The notes under the pieces were generated by a model. That model was not told the origin of the DNA. It saw nothing but the letters and a program-made list of their open reading frames with translations, and did no database searches. Of a stretch of 64,000 nucleotides of DNA, positions 37,438 through 49,001 are shown piece by piece. How positions within the stretch are numbered: the first letter of the stretch is position 1; the number at the start of each line of letters is the position of its first letter. Source of the stretch: Liquidambar formosana (lineage: Eukaryota > Streptophyta > Magnoliopsida > Saxifragales > Altingiaceae); NCBI GenBank assembly GCA_039720395.1, contig CM077831.1:32275067-32339066 (forward strand), read 5' to 3'. The position numbers and the translations under genes were made by a program.

Positions 37438-37985
37438 ACAATTCCTTCTTACGAAGGGCAATTCCATTGATGGAAATCAAAAGGCGTTTCTGTAACCAGG
37501 GTTCTTTTAATGTCAGCCGTTGATCTCGATTGGACATCCACAATTCGTCATCGTGTGAGGTAGAAATAGGATATCGTCTTGAATGGAACTCGTATATATA
37601 TGCAGGGGGAGAGAGTGATGGGTGTACATGTACATATATACATATATATACATGTATAGATCCTTCAAGATTCAAACAAACACAGCATTTAAGATCCAAA
37701 ATATAAAAGTAAAAGAAAAAAAAAATCATTAAACCAATGATCAAATCTTAAGGTTATACCTGCCAGTAGAGGTGCAACCTGTTCCACTTGATCGCCATGT
37801 CCTTCAAGATCCAAAGGTTTGGGTGAACCCCCTCCTGGATCGCCTCATTCACTCATTGTTTGAATTTTGTGTTCGAAAAAATTGTGGGGGGAACTAATCG
37901 AAGGCTTTACATAAAGGCGCACTAGCGGCACTGCTGGGGGGAGAGAGCACGAGTGTGGAAAGGTGAGGTGTATGAGTAAAACGCT
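37438..37985 (-). CDS. possible small two-exon gene of unknown function
   Basis: The minus strand has an upstream open stretch at about 37760-37860 (EGVHPNLWILKDMAIKWN in one frame, GDPGGGSPKPLDLEGHGDQ in another) ending at CTGGCAG|GTATAA. An open stretch at 37438-37590 (YPISTSHDDELWMSNRDQ and TLKEPWLQKRLLISINGIA) ends in a stop. Splice-like sites and charged composition suggest coding sequence, but no family is recognised and the joining frame is unclear. Confidence 0.2.
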
Positions 37986-38842
37986 GCGTTTTATATGGGT
38001 GCTACATTACTACTACAATCAAACACGAAAAAAAAATAAAAAAATAAAAAAATAAATGCAGTCTATTGATATGTATAGTAAAGTAATTTACTTTGCCTTG
38101 TTAACTTCTGTTTTCGACATGGCTGAAAGGGGGTGGAAGTGTAATTTTGGAATCGATGAAAGGTGCATCTGTAATTATCAAATACCAAATGAGGTGTAAG
38201 TGTAATTTATTTTTTTTATAAAATCTCATTTGATTACTTCCAAGATTTAACTTTTCTAATTACGGAGTAGTAATAATCAAAATTAGTAAGATGCCACCAA
38301 AATCTAATGGTAACTGCTCTTAAATGTCATTCCAAAGGTTTACAGATAGGTCGATAGGGTAGGCGTGGATTAGGGATAGGCTTGTCTACAGATCAAACAA
38401 GATTCAAATCTGGTCTAATCTAATACAAAAGGCTCATAATATTGAATGCTAAATGGCAAACACTAATATTATCACTAGTAACTCTGTAAATATTATATGT
38501 TAGCAATAAAGTTTTATTCAGTGCGTAAAAAAATTAATAAATAAATAAATGGTGTCATCTATTAACCCAACTTTAATGTGAATTCGATAGATTCGTTAAC
38601 CCACAGATCAAAACGAATGTTGGGAGTGATCGAATGTCATTACAATCTAATCTATCTTTAATAAAATATAGAAATAAATTAGTATGTACAATTTTTTATA
38701 CCCATCACTCCATCAGATTCACAATATTCAATGATTTTTCAAGAAAGCTAATGTTACAAGTCTCACTCATTATTTGAAAAATCAATTTCCACACCCAACA
38801 ATGAATAGCACTTTACTCTAAAAGGAACATAATAAGTCATTG

Positions 38843-38938
38843 GTGTTAGCCTAATGGTGAGAGAGAGCGGGATAAAAGGTAGGAGTAAGATAGGTTAAGG
38901 GTTCAAACCCCTCTCACAGTTCTCAAAAGAAAAAAAAC
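38843..38938 (+). mobile_element. tRNA-derived SINE fragment
   Basis: GGTGTTAGCCTAATGGTGAG (A box) and GGGTTCAAACCC (B box, 38899-38910) are followed by an A-rich tail. The variable middle and tail do not fold as a tRNA acceptor stem, so it is a SINE head and not a tRNA gene. Confidence 0.55.
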
Positions 38939-39164
38939 AAAAAACCAAAAACCACAAAGGTTCTAGGAAGATTCTAGAAGTAAAAATAAAAGAAAATCTT
39001 GCAAACTTCAGCATCATTTGGCTTGGTGGCTGCAATTTAAAACAAAGGTTAGGCATGAGGCATGAGGATTAAAACATGAGCCGAGGCGATGGGCCATTTT
39101 TACTGGGCTTCACTTGACGTGGGAATGTGGTGGGCTCACCAACGTTGTCTTGGAAACGGATTCA

Positions 39165-39352
39165 AAAGTAACAGTTGACTCAATAGTGTTGCAATTGAAA
39201 ATTACTCTGGGCAATGTCATAGAAACTTCAAATTCTTCATGTCTGCAGCACTTGATTGTATATGAGGAAGGATAGATTGCCAAGTTGATGAATCTGCAAT
39301 AATATCTAGGTTTTGGTTTTCTCTTTCATGGTTACCATGGCTATATTATAAA
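39165..39352 (+). repeat. degenerate copy of the glucanase promoter/start region
   Basis: The order of short motifs (GTTGACTCAAT, GGGCAATGTCATAGAAAC, CTTCATGTCTG, TTGATGAATCTGCAATAA, then CCATGGCTA) parallels the glucanase upstream region and start at 43850-44013. It is interrupted directly after ATGGCTA by a Mutator-like element. Confidence 0.45.
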
Positions 39353-40065
39353 GGGTATTGGGTGGGGCTATTTCCACAGCCCAAATGGCTTCATCCACAG
39401 CCCTATTAATATATTTTTGTCACTTTACCCAATTTGTCCTCAGCCCCTCCTCCAGTCCTCAGTCCTCCTTCCTTTCCTTCTCTATCTCTCTCTCTTAAAC
39501 TCATCAGTTCTTTTAAACTTATTAGTAGTAGAGTAATATTCCAAAACCATTTTTGTTTAATCTTCTCTCTCTCCCTACCTTGATGTATATAATTAGATGA
39601 AATGACCGTTTGTTGTCTTGTTGACTTGTTAATTCTTCTATCCCATTCAAATTTCAAATATTAGGTTTGATCAAACTTAAGATGATTGTGGGGGCAGGGT
39701 AGTTTTCAAATCACAAAATTTTTTCCAGGCTAGAATGCTTGCTTCACTTGCCATTTTTTCTTAGTTTCTTATTCTTGTTGAATTAATGTGGACATTGTTC
39801 AAGCTTGATTTTTGTTTTGTCAACCAACTATAACCATCCGGGTTTGGTCTTGAAGTTTCGACCAGTTGATTTAAACCATAGCTACATTCTGAGTGGATCA
39901 AAGAACCACGGAAATGGTTTGGAGATGTTTATTTGCTATTGCAATATTTTAGAGAGAGAAAGAGATAGTAAGGGAGGAGGAAATAAGGGCAAATTGGGTA
40001 AAGTACCTATATTTTTTTATGAGGCTGTGGATGCAGCCATTTGGGCTGTGGAAATAGCCCCACCC
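39353..40065. mobile_element. Mutator-like MITE, 713 bp, with 9-10 bp target duplication
   Basis: The outer ends are GGGTATTGGGTGGGGC and GCCCCACCC. Inverted arms of roughly 110 bp include CCACAGCCCAAATGGCT and its complement. ATATTATAAA occurs on both sides (39343-39352 and 40066-40075). Short open frames inside show no transposase. Confidence 0.78.
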
Positions 40066-40124
40066 ATATTATAAATAGCAAACATTTTGTGGTGGCTATA
40101 TTGTCACTAGGGCTCTTAAGGGTT

Positions 40125-40500
40125 ATACGGAACCAAAAATTTAGGTGAATTGGGGCAAATTTCTAATTTCATAAAGAAGGAGTATGAAAGAAAAATAAAA
40201 GGGTCTTACAGGAAAGAAAATTAACAAAAATAAAGGGGCTTTTAAAAAAATCAGGTTGGGCAAATTTCGGATTTAACAAAGTTAAGGTTACTAAATTTAT
40301 AATAAAAAAAAAATTGGTCAAGTGTTTCGCCCGCCCGCCTGCCCACCCTAGCCACCATGTGGCTCCGTCCTTGTATACAGTAAAGGAAAATGTTAAAAAA
40401 TCTAATTTTTTGTCTAAATTTATTTATTTAATTGATGTCGTAGTTGACATGGTAAATACTTATTTTATTAATTAATTTATTCATGAATGGTAAATCTAAT
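40125..40500. repeat. dispersed repeat, copy A
   Basis: It shares long blocks with 41978-42340, including AGGTGAATTGGGGCAAATTT and CTCCGTCCTTGTATA. The GACGGAGCCACATGGTGGC end, read on minus, resembles common plant DNA-transposon termini. No transposase is seen. Confidence 0.7.
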
Positions 40501-40564
40501 TAAGTAATTAGTATGCTGCTTTCATTAAGATAAAAGCATATGCCATAAACTGATAAAGTCCGAA

Positions 40565-41030
40565 AACCGCCCACGTGCGTTAATTAATGCTGCCGATATT
40601 ATCACATTGATCATTTGGACGACTCTGGTTCATTGCTCATACTTTTCCAAGGACGAAACTAGAAAATGTAGAAGAAAAAACAAAAACAAAAAAAAAAAAT
40701 CCAAATGAACTAGAAAATGTAGAAGAAAGGTATACCGTTAATTACGGCACACATGGACTGAATTGATTGGCCGCTTCATGTACTGTGGAGTGGGAATTCT
40801 ACACTATTATTACACGTGTCGCTACGTGACCTTGGTGGTGTTGTGGAATTTTGCTGTACCAACTGGTCGCCACATAGTGAATTAAATTTCCATGGGTGTA
40901 AGTAATTGACTGGGCTAATGGCATAGGACCTTCCAAACTCCTTCAATTCTTGAGGTTTTTGGCCTCTATATGAAGGTGTTACGCATGGATAGTTTGTCAT
41001 ATTCTGCAATAAAACCAAAGTGTTTTTGTT
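40565..41030 (+). repeat. orphan copy of the glucanase promoter
   Basis: Closely matches 43556-43985, from the GATCATTTGGACGACTCTGG block through GTCGCCACATAGTG and CTCCTTCAATTCTTGAGG to the leader CTGCAATAAAACC. The TATA box is changed from TATATAAA to TATATGAA, and no glucanase exon follows. Confidence 0.8.
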
Positions 41031-41259
41031 GAGTACGGAAAAAGTATGCTACTAATTACAGCAAGTCAATGACATGATAGCTTGTTAGTTGTTCTTTTTT
41101 TTTTTTTTTTTTGAATGAGCAATCTTGGAGAAAAATATTGATACTCATTTTTTGATAATGAAAATTAGAAGTATGAGTTAATTCTATCGATTGTAATTAA
41201 AAATAAATAAATAAATAATAATACTACTGAAAAATTACAGCAAGCCGAGTAATTTGACT

Positions 41260-41510
41260 GAGCATTTGGGCAAATGGCATGGGAACTATGCACATTGTGT
41301 TGCATAAGTTGGTAGACGATCTTTCAATGGTAGACTTTTGTGTACCAAATAGTCCATCACTTGGAGGCTTGAATTTCTGAATAATATTGGCTGGGAAATG
41401 TCATGGAACCTCCAGACTCTCTTCATGCCTGCGGCACTCGCAAACTCAAAGTACATGCTCCCTTCTTGACTACATTCATTGTTCCAGGTTTATACTGTGA
41501 GCCCAAATTA
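41260..41510 (+). repeat. further degenerate glucanase-promoter-like copy
   Basis: GGGCAAATGGCATGGGAAC, CTGGGAAATGTCATGGAACC and CTCTCTTCATGCCTG are spaced like the upstream region of the glucanase. No exon follows. Confidence 0.35.
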
Positions 41511-41977
41511 TGACATAGGCATCATCATTTTTGAACTCGTTTTGATGACTCTACTTTATTATTAAATTACATTGTTATTTTATATTTGACTCATTTAGAT
41601 GAATCTAGACAATAAAATTAGAATAAAACCCGTAACACGTTTTAAAAAAAAATCATTCCATTTAGGGTTGATTGAATACTGAAATCGAAGTCGTCTTTTA
41701 CATCTTGTGGAAAGGTGATTAACAAACTGCAATAAATTACATTGCCATAATTATGCAATGGTATATGTAGAATATGAATATAGACAAATGTGGAAAGGTG
41801 TAGAGTACTAGAGGGTAGAATTTGTAAAATATTCTAAATAGATAACTTGGATATTTTTAGGGAAAATTTTAGAATGCTTGTCTAGATTACTCATGATTAT
41901 TAGATAGGTTACGTATGGAAAGATCCTAACCATTCTTTGTACATTGGGGTGCATATAAGTAGGAGAGGTGTACATTG

Positions 41978-42340
41978 ACGGAACCAAAAACTTAGGTGAG
42001 TTGGGGCAAATTTCTAATTTCATAAAGAAAGGAGTAATGAAAGAAAAATAAAGGGGTCTTACAAGAAAGAAAATAAACAAAAACAAAGGGGTATAAAAGA
42101 AAAATAAAGGGGCTTTTAAAAAAATCAGTTTAGGCAAATTTCAGATTTAACAAAGTTAAGGGTACTCAATTTATAAAAAAAAAAAAAAAAAAAAATTGGT
42201 CAGGTGTGGCACTTGCTCACCCTAGCCAACATGTAGCTCTGTCCTTGTATATTGTAAAGGAAAAAGTTAAAGAATCCAATTTTTTGTCTAAATTTATTTA
42301 TTTAATTGATGTGACAGTTGATGTGGTAAATAATAATTTT
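41978..42340. repeat. dispersed repeat, copy B
   Basis: A second copy of the 40125-40500 repeat in the same orientation, with a 23-base A run near 42174-42196. Confidence 0.7.
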
Positions 42341-42830
42341 ATTAAAAATTTTATTTATGAACGGAGAGTCTAATTAGTATGATACTTTCATTGTTTGAAT
42401 ACTTTGATAAACTAATTGTATAATCATTAATTATGTAAAAAGTCTAAATAATACATCGGTAGATGCACTAGTCACCTCAATGGGCACACCTACCTAGATG
42501 GTGGGCTAACACGGACCTCATGTTTCTAGGTAGACATGCCCATCGGAGGCAAATTAGAAACCTGGTTGATGTGGTATATAATAATTTTATTAATAAAATT
42601 TTATTAATTATTTTATTTATGAATGGAGAATCTAATTAGTATGATACTTTCATTGTTTGAACACTTCAATAAACTAGTTGTATAGTCATTAATTATGTAA
42701 AAAGTCTAAATAACCCATCGGTGGATGCGCTAGTCACCTCAATGGGCACACCTACCTAAACAGTGGGTTAACACGGACCTCATGTTTCTAGGTAAACATG
42801 CCCATCAGAGGTGAATTTGGAAACCTCTAA
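42318..42830. repeat. tandem duplication, about 250-262 bp unit
   Basis: Unit 1 (about 42318-42560) and unit 2 (about 42565-42830) share TCTAATTAGTATGATACTTT, CACCTCAATGGGCACACC and ACACGGACCTCATGTTTC with few differences. A 15-base insertion near 42590 changes the period from 247 to 262. Confidence 0.85.
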
Positions 42831-42837
42831 AGTCTAA

Positions 42838-43055
42838 CCCTCTATTTAGCTCATGGATTTTATCAAGGAAAAAAAAAGAAAGGGAAAAAAAAATGAGAAG
42901 GAAAGAAAATGAAAGGAAAAGATAAGATCATATCAAGCCAAAATTATTTTAATTATTCTTTTTTTTCCAATTTTTCATTGCAACCAAATAAAGAAAAATA
43001 AAATTCCTTATATATGTTTTTTTTCCTTGATAAAATCTACGAACCAAATAGAGCC
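42838..43055. mobile_element. Tourist-like MITE, 218 bp, TAA target duplication
   Basis: CCCTCTATTTAG at the left faces CAAATAGAGCC at the right. Inverted arms of about 40 bp include GATTTTATCAAGGAAAAAA. TAA flanks both ends (42835-42837 and 43056-43058), as for PIF/Harbinger elements. Confidence 0.6.
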
Positions 43056-43317
43056 TAAACCAATTAAATATGAGATTTTGATCAAGTCTTGTTGGTAACG
43101 TGGATATGAGAAAAGGGGAGGGAGGAGCCAAGCCCACGTGATACCCACGTCACGGAGAGGACAAAGTCGGGTGCGTTTGCCTCGGATAGACGCCTTGCCG
43201 GGTCAGTCTTGGCTAATTAAACTAGACTAGATATGTGACCCTGTGAAAATGGAAGATCATAACTGTGTTAGGCTTTGCTAATTGTCGTGTTAGAAGAATC
43301 TGGATAAGGTTTTTAAG

Positions 43318-43502
43318 TTGACTTAGAGAGAGATGTGGACCATTCTCAAGTTAGCCCTTAACCGGGTTGAACCTAGACATCAAGACGTACGCTCTCCTCA
43401 TCCAATTTTATTTTTCAATTGACTCAGAGAGAGATGCAGACCATTCACGAGGTCGGCCTTAACTGAGTTGAACCTACACGACAAGACGTAAGCTTTCATT
43501 AT
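43318..43502. repeat. tandem duplication, 101-bp period
   Basis: TTGACTTAGAGAGAGATG at 43318 recurs as TTGACTCAGAGAGAGATG at 43419, and each is followed by related GGGTTGAACCT or GAGTTGAACCT and CAAGACGTA blocks. Confidence 0.75.
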
Positions 43503-43855
43503 CTCTCCCATTGCACCAAAAAAATATCTGAAAATTACACGTAGGTATAGCCCCACTTGCGCCAATTAATCCTGCCAATATATCGCATTGATCATTTGGA
43601 CGACTCTGGGTCATTGCCCATACTTTTCCGAGGACGAAACTAGAAATGCAGAAAATGACCCAAGAAAAAACAAATGAACTAGAAAATGCAGAAGAAAAGT
43701 ATACCGTTAATTACGGCACACATGGAGTGAATTGATTGGGCACTTCATGTGTTGTGGAGTGGGAATTCTACAAAATATTGTTACGTGACCGACCTTGGGG
43801 TTGTGGAATTTTGATGTACCAACTGGTCGCCACATAGTGGATTCAATTTCTACGT

Positions 43856-43928
43856 AATTGACTGGGCAAATGGTATATGACACTCAGACTCCTTCAATTC
43901 TTGAGGTTTTTTTGCCTCTATATAAAGG
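43856..43928 (+). promoter_or_regulatory. glucanase core promoter: W-box core and TATA box
   Basis: TATATAAA at about 43918-43925 lies some 80 bases before the start codon, a normal distance for a plant TATA box plus leader. AATTGACTGGG about 60 bases upstream contains the TTGAC W-box core bound by WRKY factors. Both elements recur in the orphan copy at 40.9 kb, where the TATA is mutated. Confidence 0.55.
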
Positions 43929-44006
43929 TGTTAAGCATGGATAGGTTGTCATATTGAGAAATCTGCAATAAAACCCCAAAGTGTTCTGTTTTTTCTATTC
44001 ATATCC

Positions 44007-45342
44007 ATGGCTACGTTTTTTGCAATGAATAACAAATCTTTTATGGCTACTATGTTGCTCTTCGGGCTGTTAGTGGCTAGCCTAGAAATAACAGGTCTCT
44101 CTCTCTCTCTCTCTCAAACAACCCCAATGGTAGTTTAATTTTTATATCAAGTCCTTTTTTTTTTTTTTTTTCCTAAAAAAAACCAAATAATTTTGAAATT
44201 TTTAGAGTTTAGATATTACAAAATTATGGTCTATATTTTTTAAATTTCAAATCTTAACATGTGGTTATCTATGTTACTTCGTACTAAATTTTGTTCGGCT
44301 CCGGCCCTTGGGGAGGGCATGGCCAAGGCCATGGTGTGGTTAAGGCACGGCATGGCAAGTAGTTCAGTTTTTCTGATAATCTTATTTATTTAATGCAGGT
44401 GCACAATCCGTAGGCGCTTGTTATGGACGGAACGGCAACAATTTGCCCACACAAGCCGATGTGGTAGCTCTTTACAACACCAATGGCATTGGAAGGATGC
44501 GAATTTATGATCCAGACACAGCAACTCTCCAAGCCCTTAGAGGTTCCAACATTGAACTCATCCTCGACGTCCCTAAAGACAAGCTTCAATCCCTGGGCTC
44601 CGACGCCTCAGCCGCAACTCAATGGGTCCGAGACAACATAGTAAACTACGCCGACGTCAAATTCAAGTACATCGCTGTTGGAAACGAAGTACAACCCACA
44701 GAGACAGAAGCTCAATATGTTCTCCCCGCAATGCAAAATGTTCATAATGCAATTGTATCAGCTAACCTACAAAACCAAATCAAAGTTTCAACAGCGATAG
44801 ATACAAGGCTCATAGGCACTTCCTCCCCTCCATCAGCAGGCTCATTCAGCGACAGCGCGAGTTCATACATAACACCGATCGTGACCTTTTTAGTCAATAA
44901 TGGGTCACCACTACTTGCCAATGTGTACCCTTATTTTAGCTATGTAGGAAACCCACAAGACATTCAGCTGCCCTTTGCTTTATTCACTTCACCGGGGGTT
45001 GTGGTGCAAGATGGTAATTTGGGGTACCAAAATCTTTTCGATGCCTTGATGGATGTCCTCTACTCGGCTCTCGAGAAGGCCGGTGGGTCCAACGTGGCAA
45101 TCGTGGTGTCGGAGAGTGGCTGGCCATCGGAGGGTGGTACTGCAGCGACGGTTGACAATGCGAGGACTTACTACCGGAATTTGATTAATCATGTGAAGGG
45201 AGGGACCCCGAAGAAGTCCGGTGCTATAGAGACTTATTTGTTTGCAATGTTTGATGAGAACCAAAAGGCTGCAGGGATTGAGCAACATTTTGGGGTGTTC
45301 AGTGCTGATAAACAGTCTAAGTACCAACTCACTTTCACTTGA
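44007..45342 (+). CDS. glucan endo-1,3-beta-glucosidase (GH17), two exons
   Basis: GH17 enzymes hydrolyse beta-1,3-glucans such as callose and fungal wall glucan; acidic secreted forms are PR-2 type defence proteins. Exon 1 (44007-44094) encodes a signal peptide (Met-rich start, then MLLFGLLVASLEITG), and exon 2 (44399-45342) encodes the mature domain. The join is g|gt gca caa (GAQS), as in family genes, where a single intron splits the signal region. The protein is 343 residues, a full-length size without a C-terminal CBM43 or GPI region. Mature start QSVGACYGRNGNNLP; proton-donor Glu in AVGNEVQP and nucleophile Glu in VVSESGWPSEGG; C-terminal region IETYLFAMFDENQK and EQHFGVFSADKQSKYQL. No frame breaks. 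A polyadenylation-type AATAAA lies at 45445-45450. Orphan promoter copies upstream suggest a former tandem cluster. Confidence 0.95.
44095..44398 (+). repeat. glucanase intron with (TC)n and poly-T tracts
   Basis: The 304-base intron starts GTCTCTCTC with about nine TC units, has a T run near 44155-44172, and ends TTTAATGCAG. Confidence 0.85.
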
Positions 45343-45499
45343 AGGAGTTTAGCACTAAATTGAGTGATCCTTTTTTTATCATTTTTAAGTTTAAATAAGA
45401 GTGGCTTGTGGCCATCAACTCCATCCATGTGTACGCCTACGTCTAATAAAGGCGCAACAGTCTCCAAATAAAAAGTTAGTTATTACGATATCAGTTGTC

Positions 45500-45940
45500 T
45501 TGAATTCTTGAAATAAGGTTGAGTGCTTGAAATGATCTATTTCTATCGTTTGGCCCCAAAGAATGAAATAAAAAAAAATTACTCGAAATGATCTAAGTCA
45601 AAGAAATTTAGAAGCATAAACAACAATTACGGCAACATCGTTGCTTAATGTTATGTGCCAATAAGAAGAAAAAAAAATGACATGGTGTAGTAAACAAATG
45701 ATCAGGGTAGTGCCCTAAAATTACAATGAGCTTAGGACCATTTGATCGTCTAAATGAAAATCAAATGATTATAATGTATTTTATATAGTAAAAAGGTACA
45801 AATCTATCATGTTGAACTTGAAGTCATCACCATAGTTTTTTGAAGATCAATTTTAGAAATTCATGAAATACCCTAATTTTAAATTTTTACTTTCATTTGT
45901 AATGATCTCTTAAGTTTTCCCATTTAGGATGATAAATTTG

Positions 45941-45973
<33 letters not shown>

Positions 45974-48130
45974 GGTCATATAAATTTGGGTCTTCAATTA
46001 ATATTATTAAAAATGCAATATAATCCTTTAGGCCTCGTGTGAACGATCAAAACGGATTCCTAGCATTTTTCCCTTTTTTCGGTGACTATTCGATAGAGGC
46101 AATGACCTTTAAACGTGGCTTCGCTCTTGCCGTAAGTATTCGACAGGAATTGTTGGAAACATACCTAAACGTAAGAAAATGAGAAGCAGCCAAAAGTCCA
46201 GTGACCCAGTCAAGCAGCCAACCGATGTAGTCATGGTTACTAATTTGGTCACAAGTTTCCAACCTCGTACTGATCTGCGGTCTTTGCAAAAATGCATTCG
46301 TTCCTGCTTGGTGTGTTTGGACTTTTGGACTTTCGATCCGACTTGAGTACATAATGAGATAAGTCATATCTACTGTTACTTAGCCAAAAAAAAAAAGGTC
46401 ATATCTAATGTTTGTATTTTTTTATTTAATTTTTAATTATAATATCATGAGGTTCTTCGGGATGTTTACACACCTGACAAATTTCAAGGCACATGCAATT
46501 CCTCCGTGCAACATGCACTGGACAATTAAAGACATAGTCCATAAGATTAGTCTCAAGGAAAAAAAGTGAGAGTTAAATTTAAGATCTCTTGCTTGAAATG
46601 AAACTCTTGGACCACTCATTCAACCCATCAAGTTCATATCTTATGTTATTGCCTCTACTAATTCACCTTTACTTTCATGACACATAATTGCTAAAGGGGG
46701 AATGAGGTCTAAAAGCAATGATTTCTTTTCCTCAGAATTATCTCAGTAACCAAACAGAGTAGAAAAAACCTTGTTTGGAAACGCGATTTGAAAATCTGTG
46801 TTTGCTTTGAAGGAATGAGAGAGGGAATGAAATTATTTGAAATTCCTCAAAAAAAAAAAAAAAAAAAAAAAATTTGGTAACACAAGAGAATGGAATAGTC
46901 ATTTATTTGTGAAGGTCTTTGAGGGAATAGTCATTTTTTCCCAAACAAAAAGAAATGACCATTCTCTTCTTTTTAAGAGTGAAAATCATTAAAAGTGGAT
47001 CTCACCTATTATTTTCCATTCCATTCTCACTCCTTACCAAGCATTAGACATGAAATAAATATTCTCATTCCATTCTCATTCTTATTCTATTCCATTCCCT
47101 CAAACCAAATGCAACCTTAGGATCTGAATTTTTCTTTTTTTATTTTTTCAATTTGATATCCAAAATTTATTAGTGAAGTAATGTGGTCCCTACTCCTAAT
47201 TCCGTCTAAACAGTTAATAGAAGAATCACGTGGCATCCCACTTATTGAGAAATTTAAAACCCATTAAAGAAATTAAAACTTTTACTGCCTTGTACCCTAA
47301 ATTGAAAAAATTATAATTTCATAGCTAAAGTATACTTACTTCTTTCAATTTGATCTAAAATGTAAGTTTCAACAATTTCAATTTTTATTTTTTATGTGTG
47401 GAAACTTGTTCCCACATTTGAGTGGTCATGTAAATATATATAAGTTGTTCTCTAAAAACAACATTAAATATATATATACACGTTTTTTTTATTATTATTT
47501 ATTTATTTATGAAAGTGAGATATTTATTCGGATGGCAATGGGATGAGTTTGTACGAGACCTCATCCAGTCTCAACTTATTGGAAATTGGGTTTGAGAGAT
47601 GATTTAATAGAGTAGGAGCGAATTTAGGATTTTTTTACCTAATAGGTTTAGGGTTGTGATTTTATTTAATAACCCACTCCGAATGTGTCCCAATTAGACT
47701 ATAACTTCTATTATTATACCTTTTTCAGACTAATAATATTATAAACAATACCTTTGAATATATTCCTTTCGTTCCTAAATTACTGGGCTCCTTTCTTTTT
47801 TAAGATGTTTTAAAATTATTGTCACGTTTCAAAAATCAATGATTCTTTTTATTTCATTTCCAAACATACTCTTAAAAAAAATTATTTATTTTTCCAATGT
47901 TTTGTATACTTGAGAACAAAATTAGAATGTCAAAACATATATATTGATGTGAAAGCATTTAATAAGATTTTCTAAAAATGTGTGTCTTTTTACAGGGAAT
48001 AGTTAATTCAGAACGAAAGGAGTATGTTTTAATTCTCAAATTCCAAACCTCAGCATCATTTATGGAATGTGTTTGTTGGAATGATCTAAATAATTTATAA
48101 ATTTATATCGATTGCCATACCATATTATAT
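45500..48130. other. spacer, no gene seen; possible MITE at 46767-47119
   Basis: ACCTTGTTTGGAAACG and CAAACCAAATGCAACCTTAGG form weak inverted ends around 46767-47119. There is a T run near 45950-45974 and an A run near 46850-46871. No coding sequence was recognised. Confidence 0.5.
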
Positions 48131-48138
48131 TTTGTTTC

Positions 48139-48994
48139 CATAGTTGGTAAAATACGGTACAAGAGAATACGGGACAACATACGTATGGAGTATTATTAAG
48201 TTTTTCTAGACAAAAATACAATGAAAAATTCGGCATAAAAAAATGGAAACAGAAATAATACGGATACGAGTATATATGGATACAATACAAATTTTAATTA
48301 AAAATTTGGAACAAAAAATACGCAAGTATGTTACGCTATTTCATATAGTATATCACTATTAATCACTCTTTTTATTTTGTTTTATTTAAATATTCATAAA
48401 ATATTGTTAAAAAATCAATCACATATAAAATAATAATCAATTTTATTATTTTATTTTGTTTTATTTTTTGTACATTTGCTAAGAAAGTGGCAGGAATTTG
48501 AGTAAGAAGATGACTAAAAATTAATAAGTATGTAAGTCTTGATATATATATATTTTCACATTTCCATTCCCTAAATTATTTTTTAGTTTTTGTCCTATAA
48601 TCATATGAAACGTGGTTTATACAGTAAAAGAATAGATACAATCATCTAATATTTAATAAACCCAAAAAAATTAGATAAAGAGATAAGAAATTATACTATA
48701 AAAATTATAAATTAGATTTTAATTTAACAAAATAGAGATAAAAATCAATATATTTTAAATATTGGTAGTAATATTGTTAATGATTATAATAAGAGTCGAA
48801 TTGTCAATAATACAATTAAGAGTATTTTAACATAAGTATAATACGGAATTTGTCAAATACGTGAACTATATGTTTGTCATAAAAAAACGAGTATTTTTAA
48901 TTATGTTTGAATTTTGTATGGAAAACCAGAGTTTTTTTAATAATACGTACATATATGTATTATACGGGTATAATATAGGTATTTACTAACTAGG
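48139..48994 (+). mobile_element. hAT-like non-autonomous transposon, copy 1, about 855 bp
   Basis: Left end CATAGTTGGTAAAATACGG, right end ATTTACTAACTAGG, inverted relative to each other. TTTGTTT flanks both sides (48131-48137 and 48995-49001), close to an 8-bp duplication. The whole body matches the inverse of 57652-58505. No transposase frame. Confidence 0.8.
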
Positions 48995-49001
48995 TTTGTT
49001 T

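Noticed and set aside
38843..38915. Possible tRNA gene (TTAGCCTAATGGTGA with GGTTCAAACCC)
   Set aside because: Arms do not pair as in a tRNA and an A-rich tail follows, so it was called a SINE fragment.
39805..40074. 89-residue open frame on plus
   Set aside because: It lies within the Mutator-like MITE and runs into its terminal inverted repeat; no protein features.
44989..45327. Open frame antisense to the glucanase
   Set aside because: Shadow of the well-conserved GH17 frame; no independent features.
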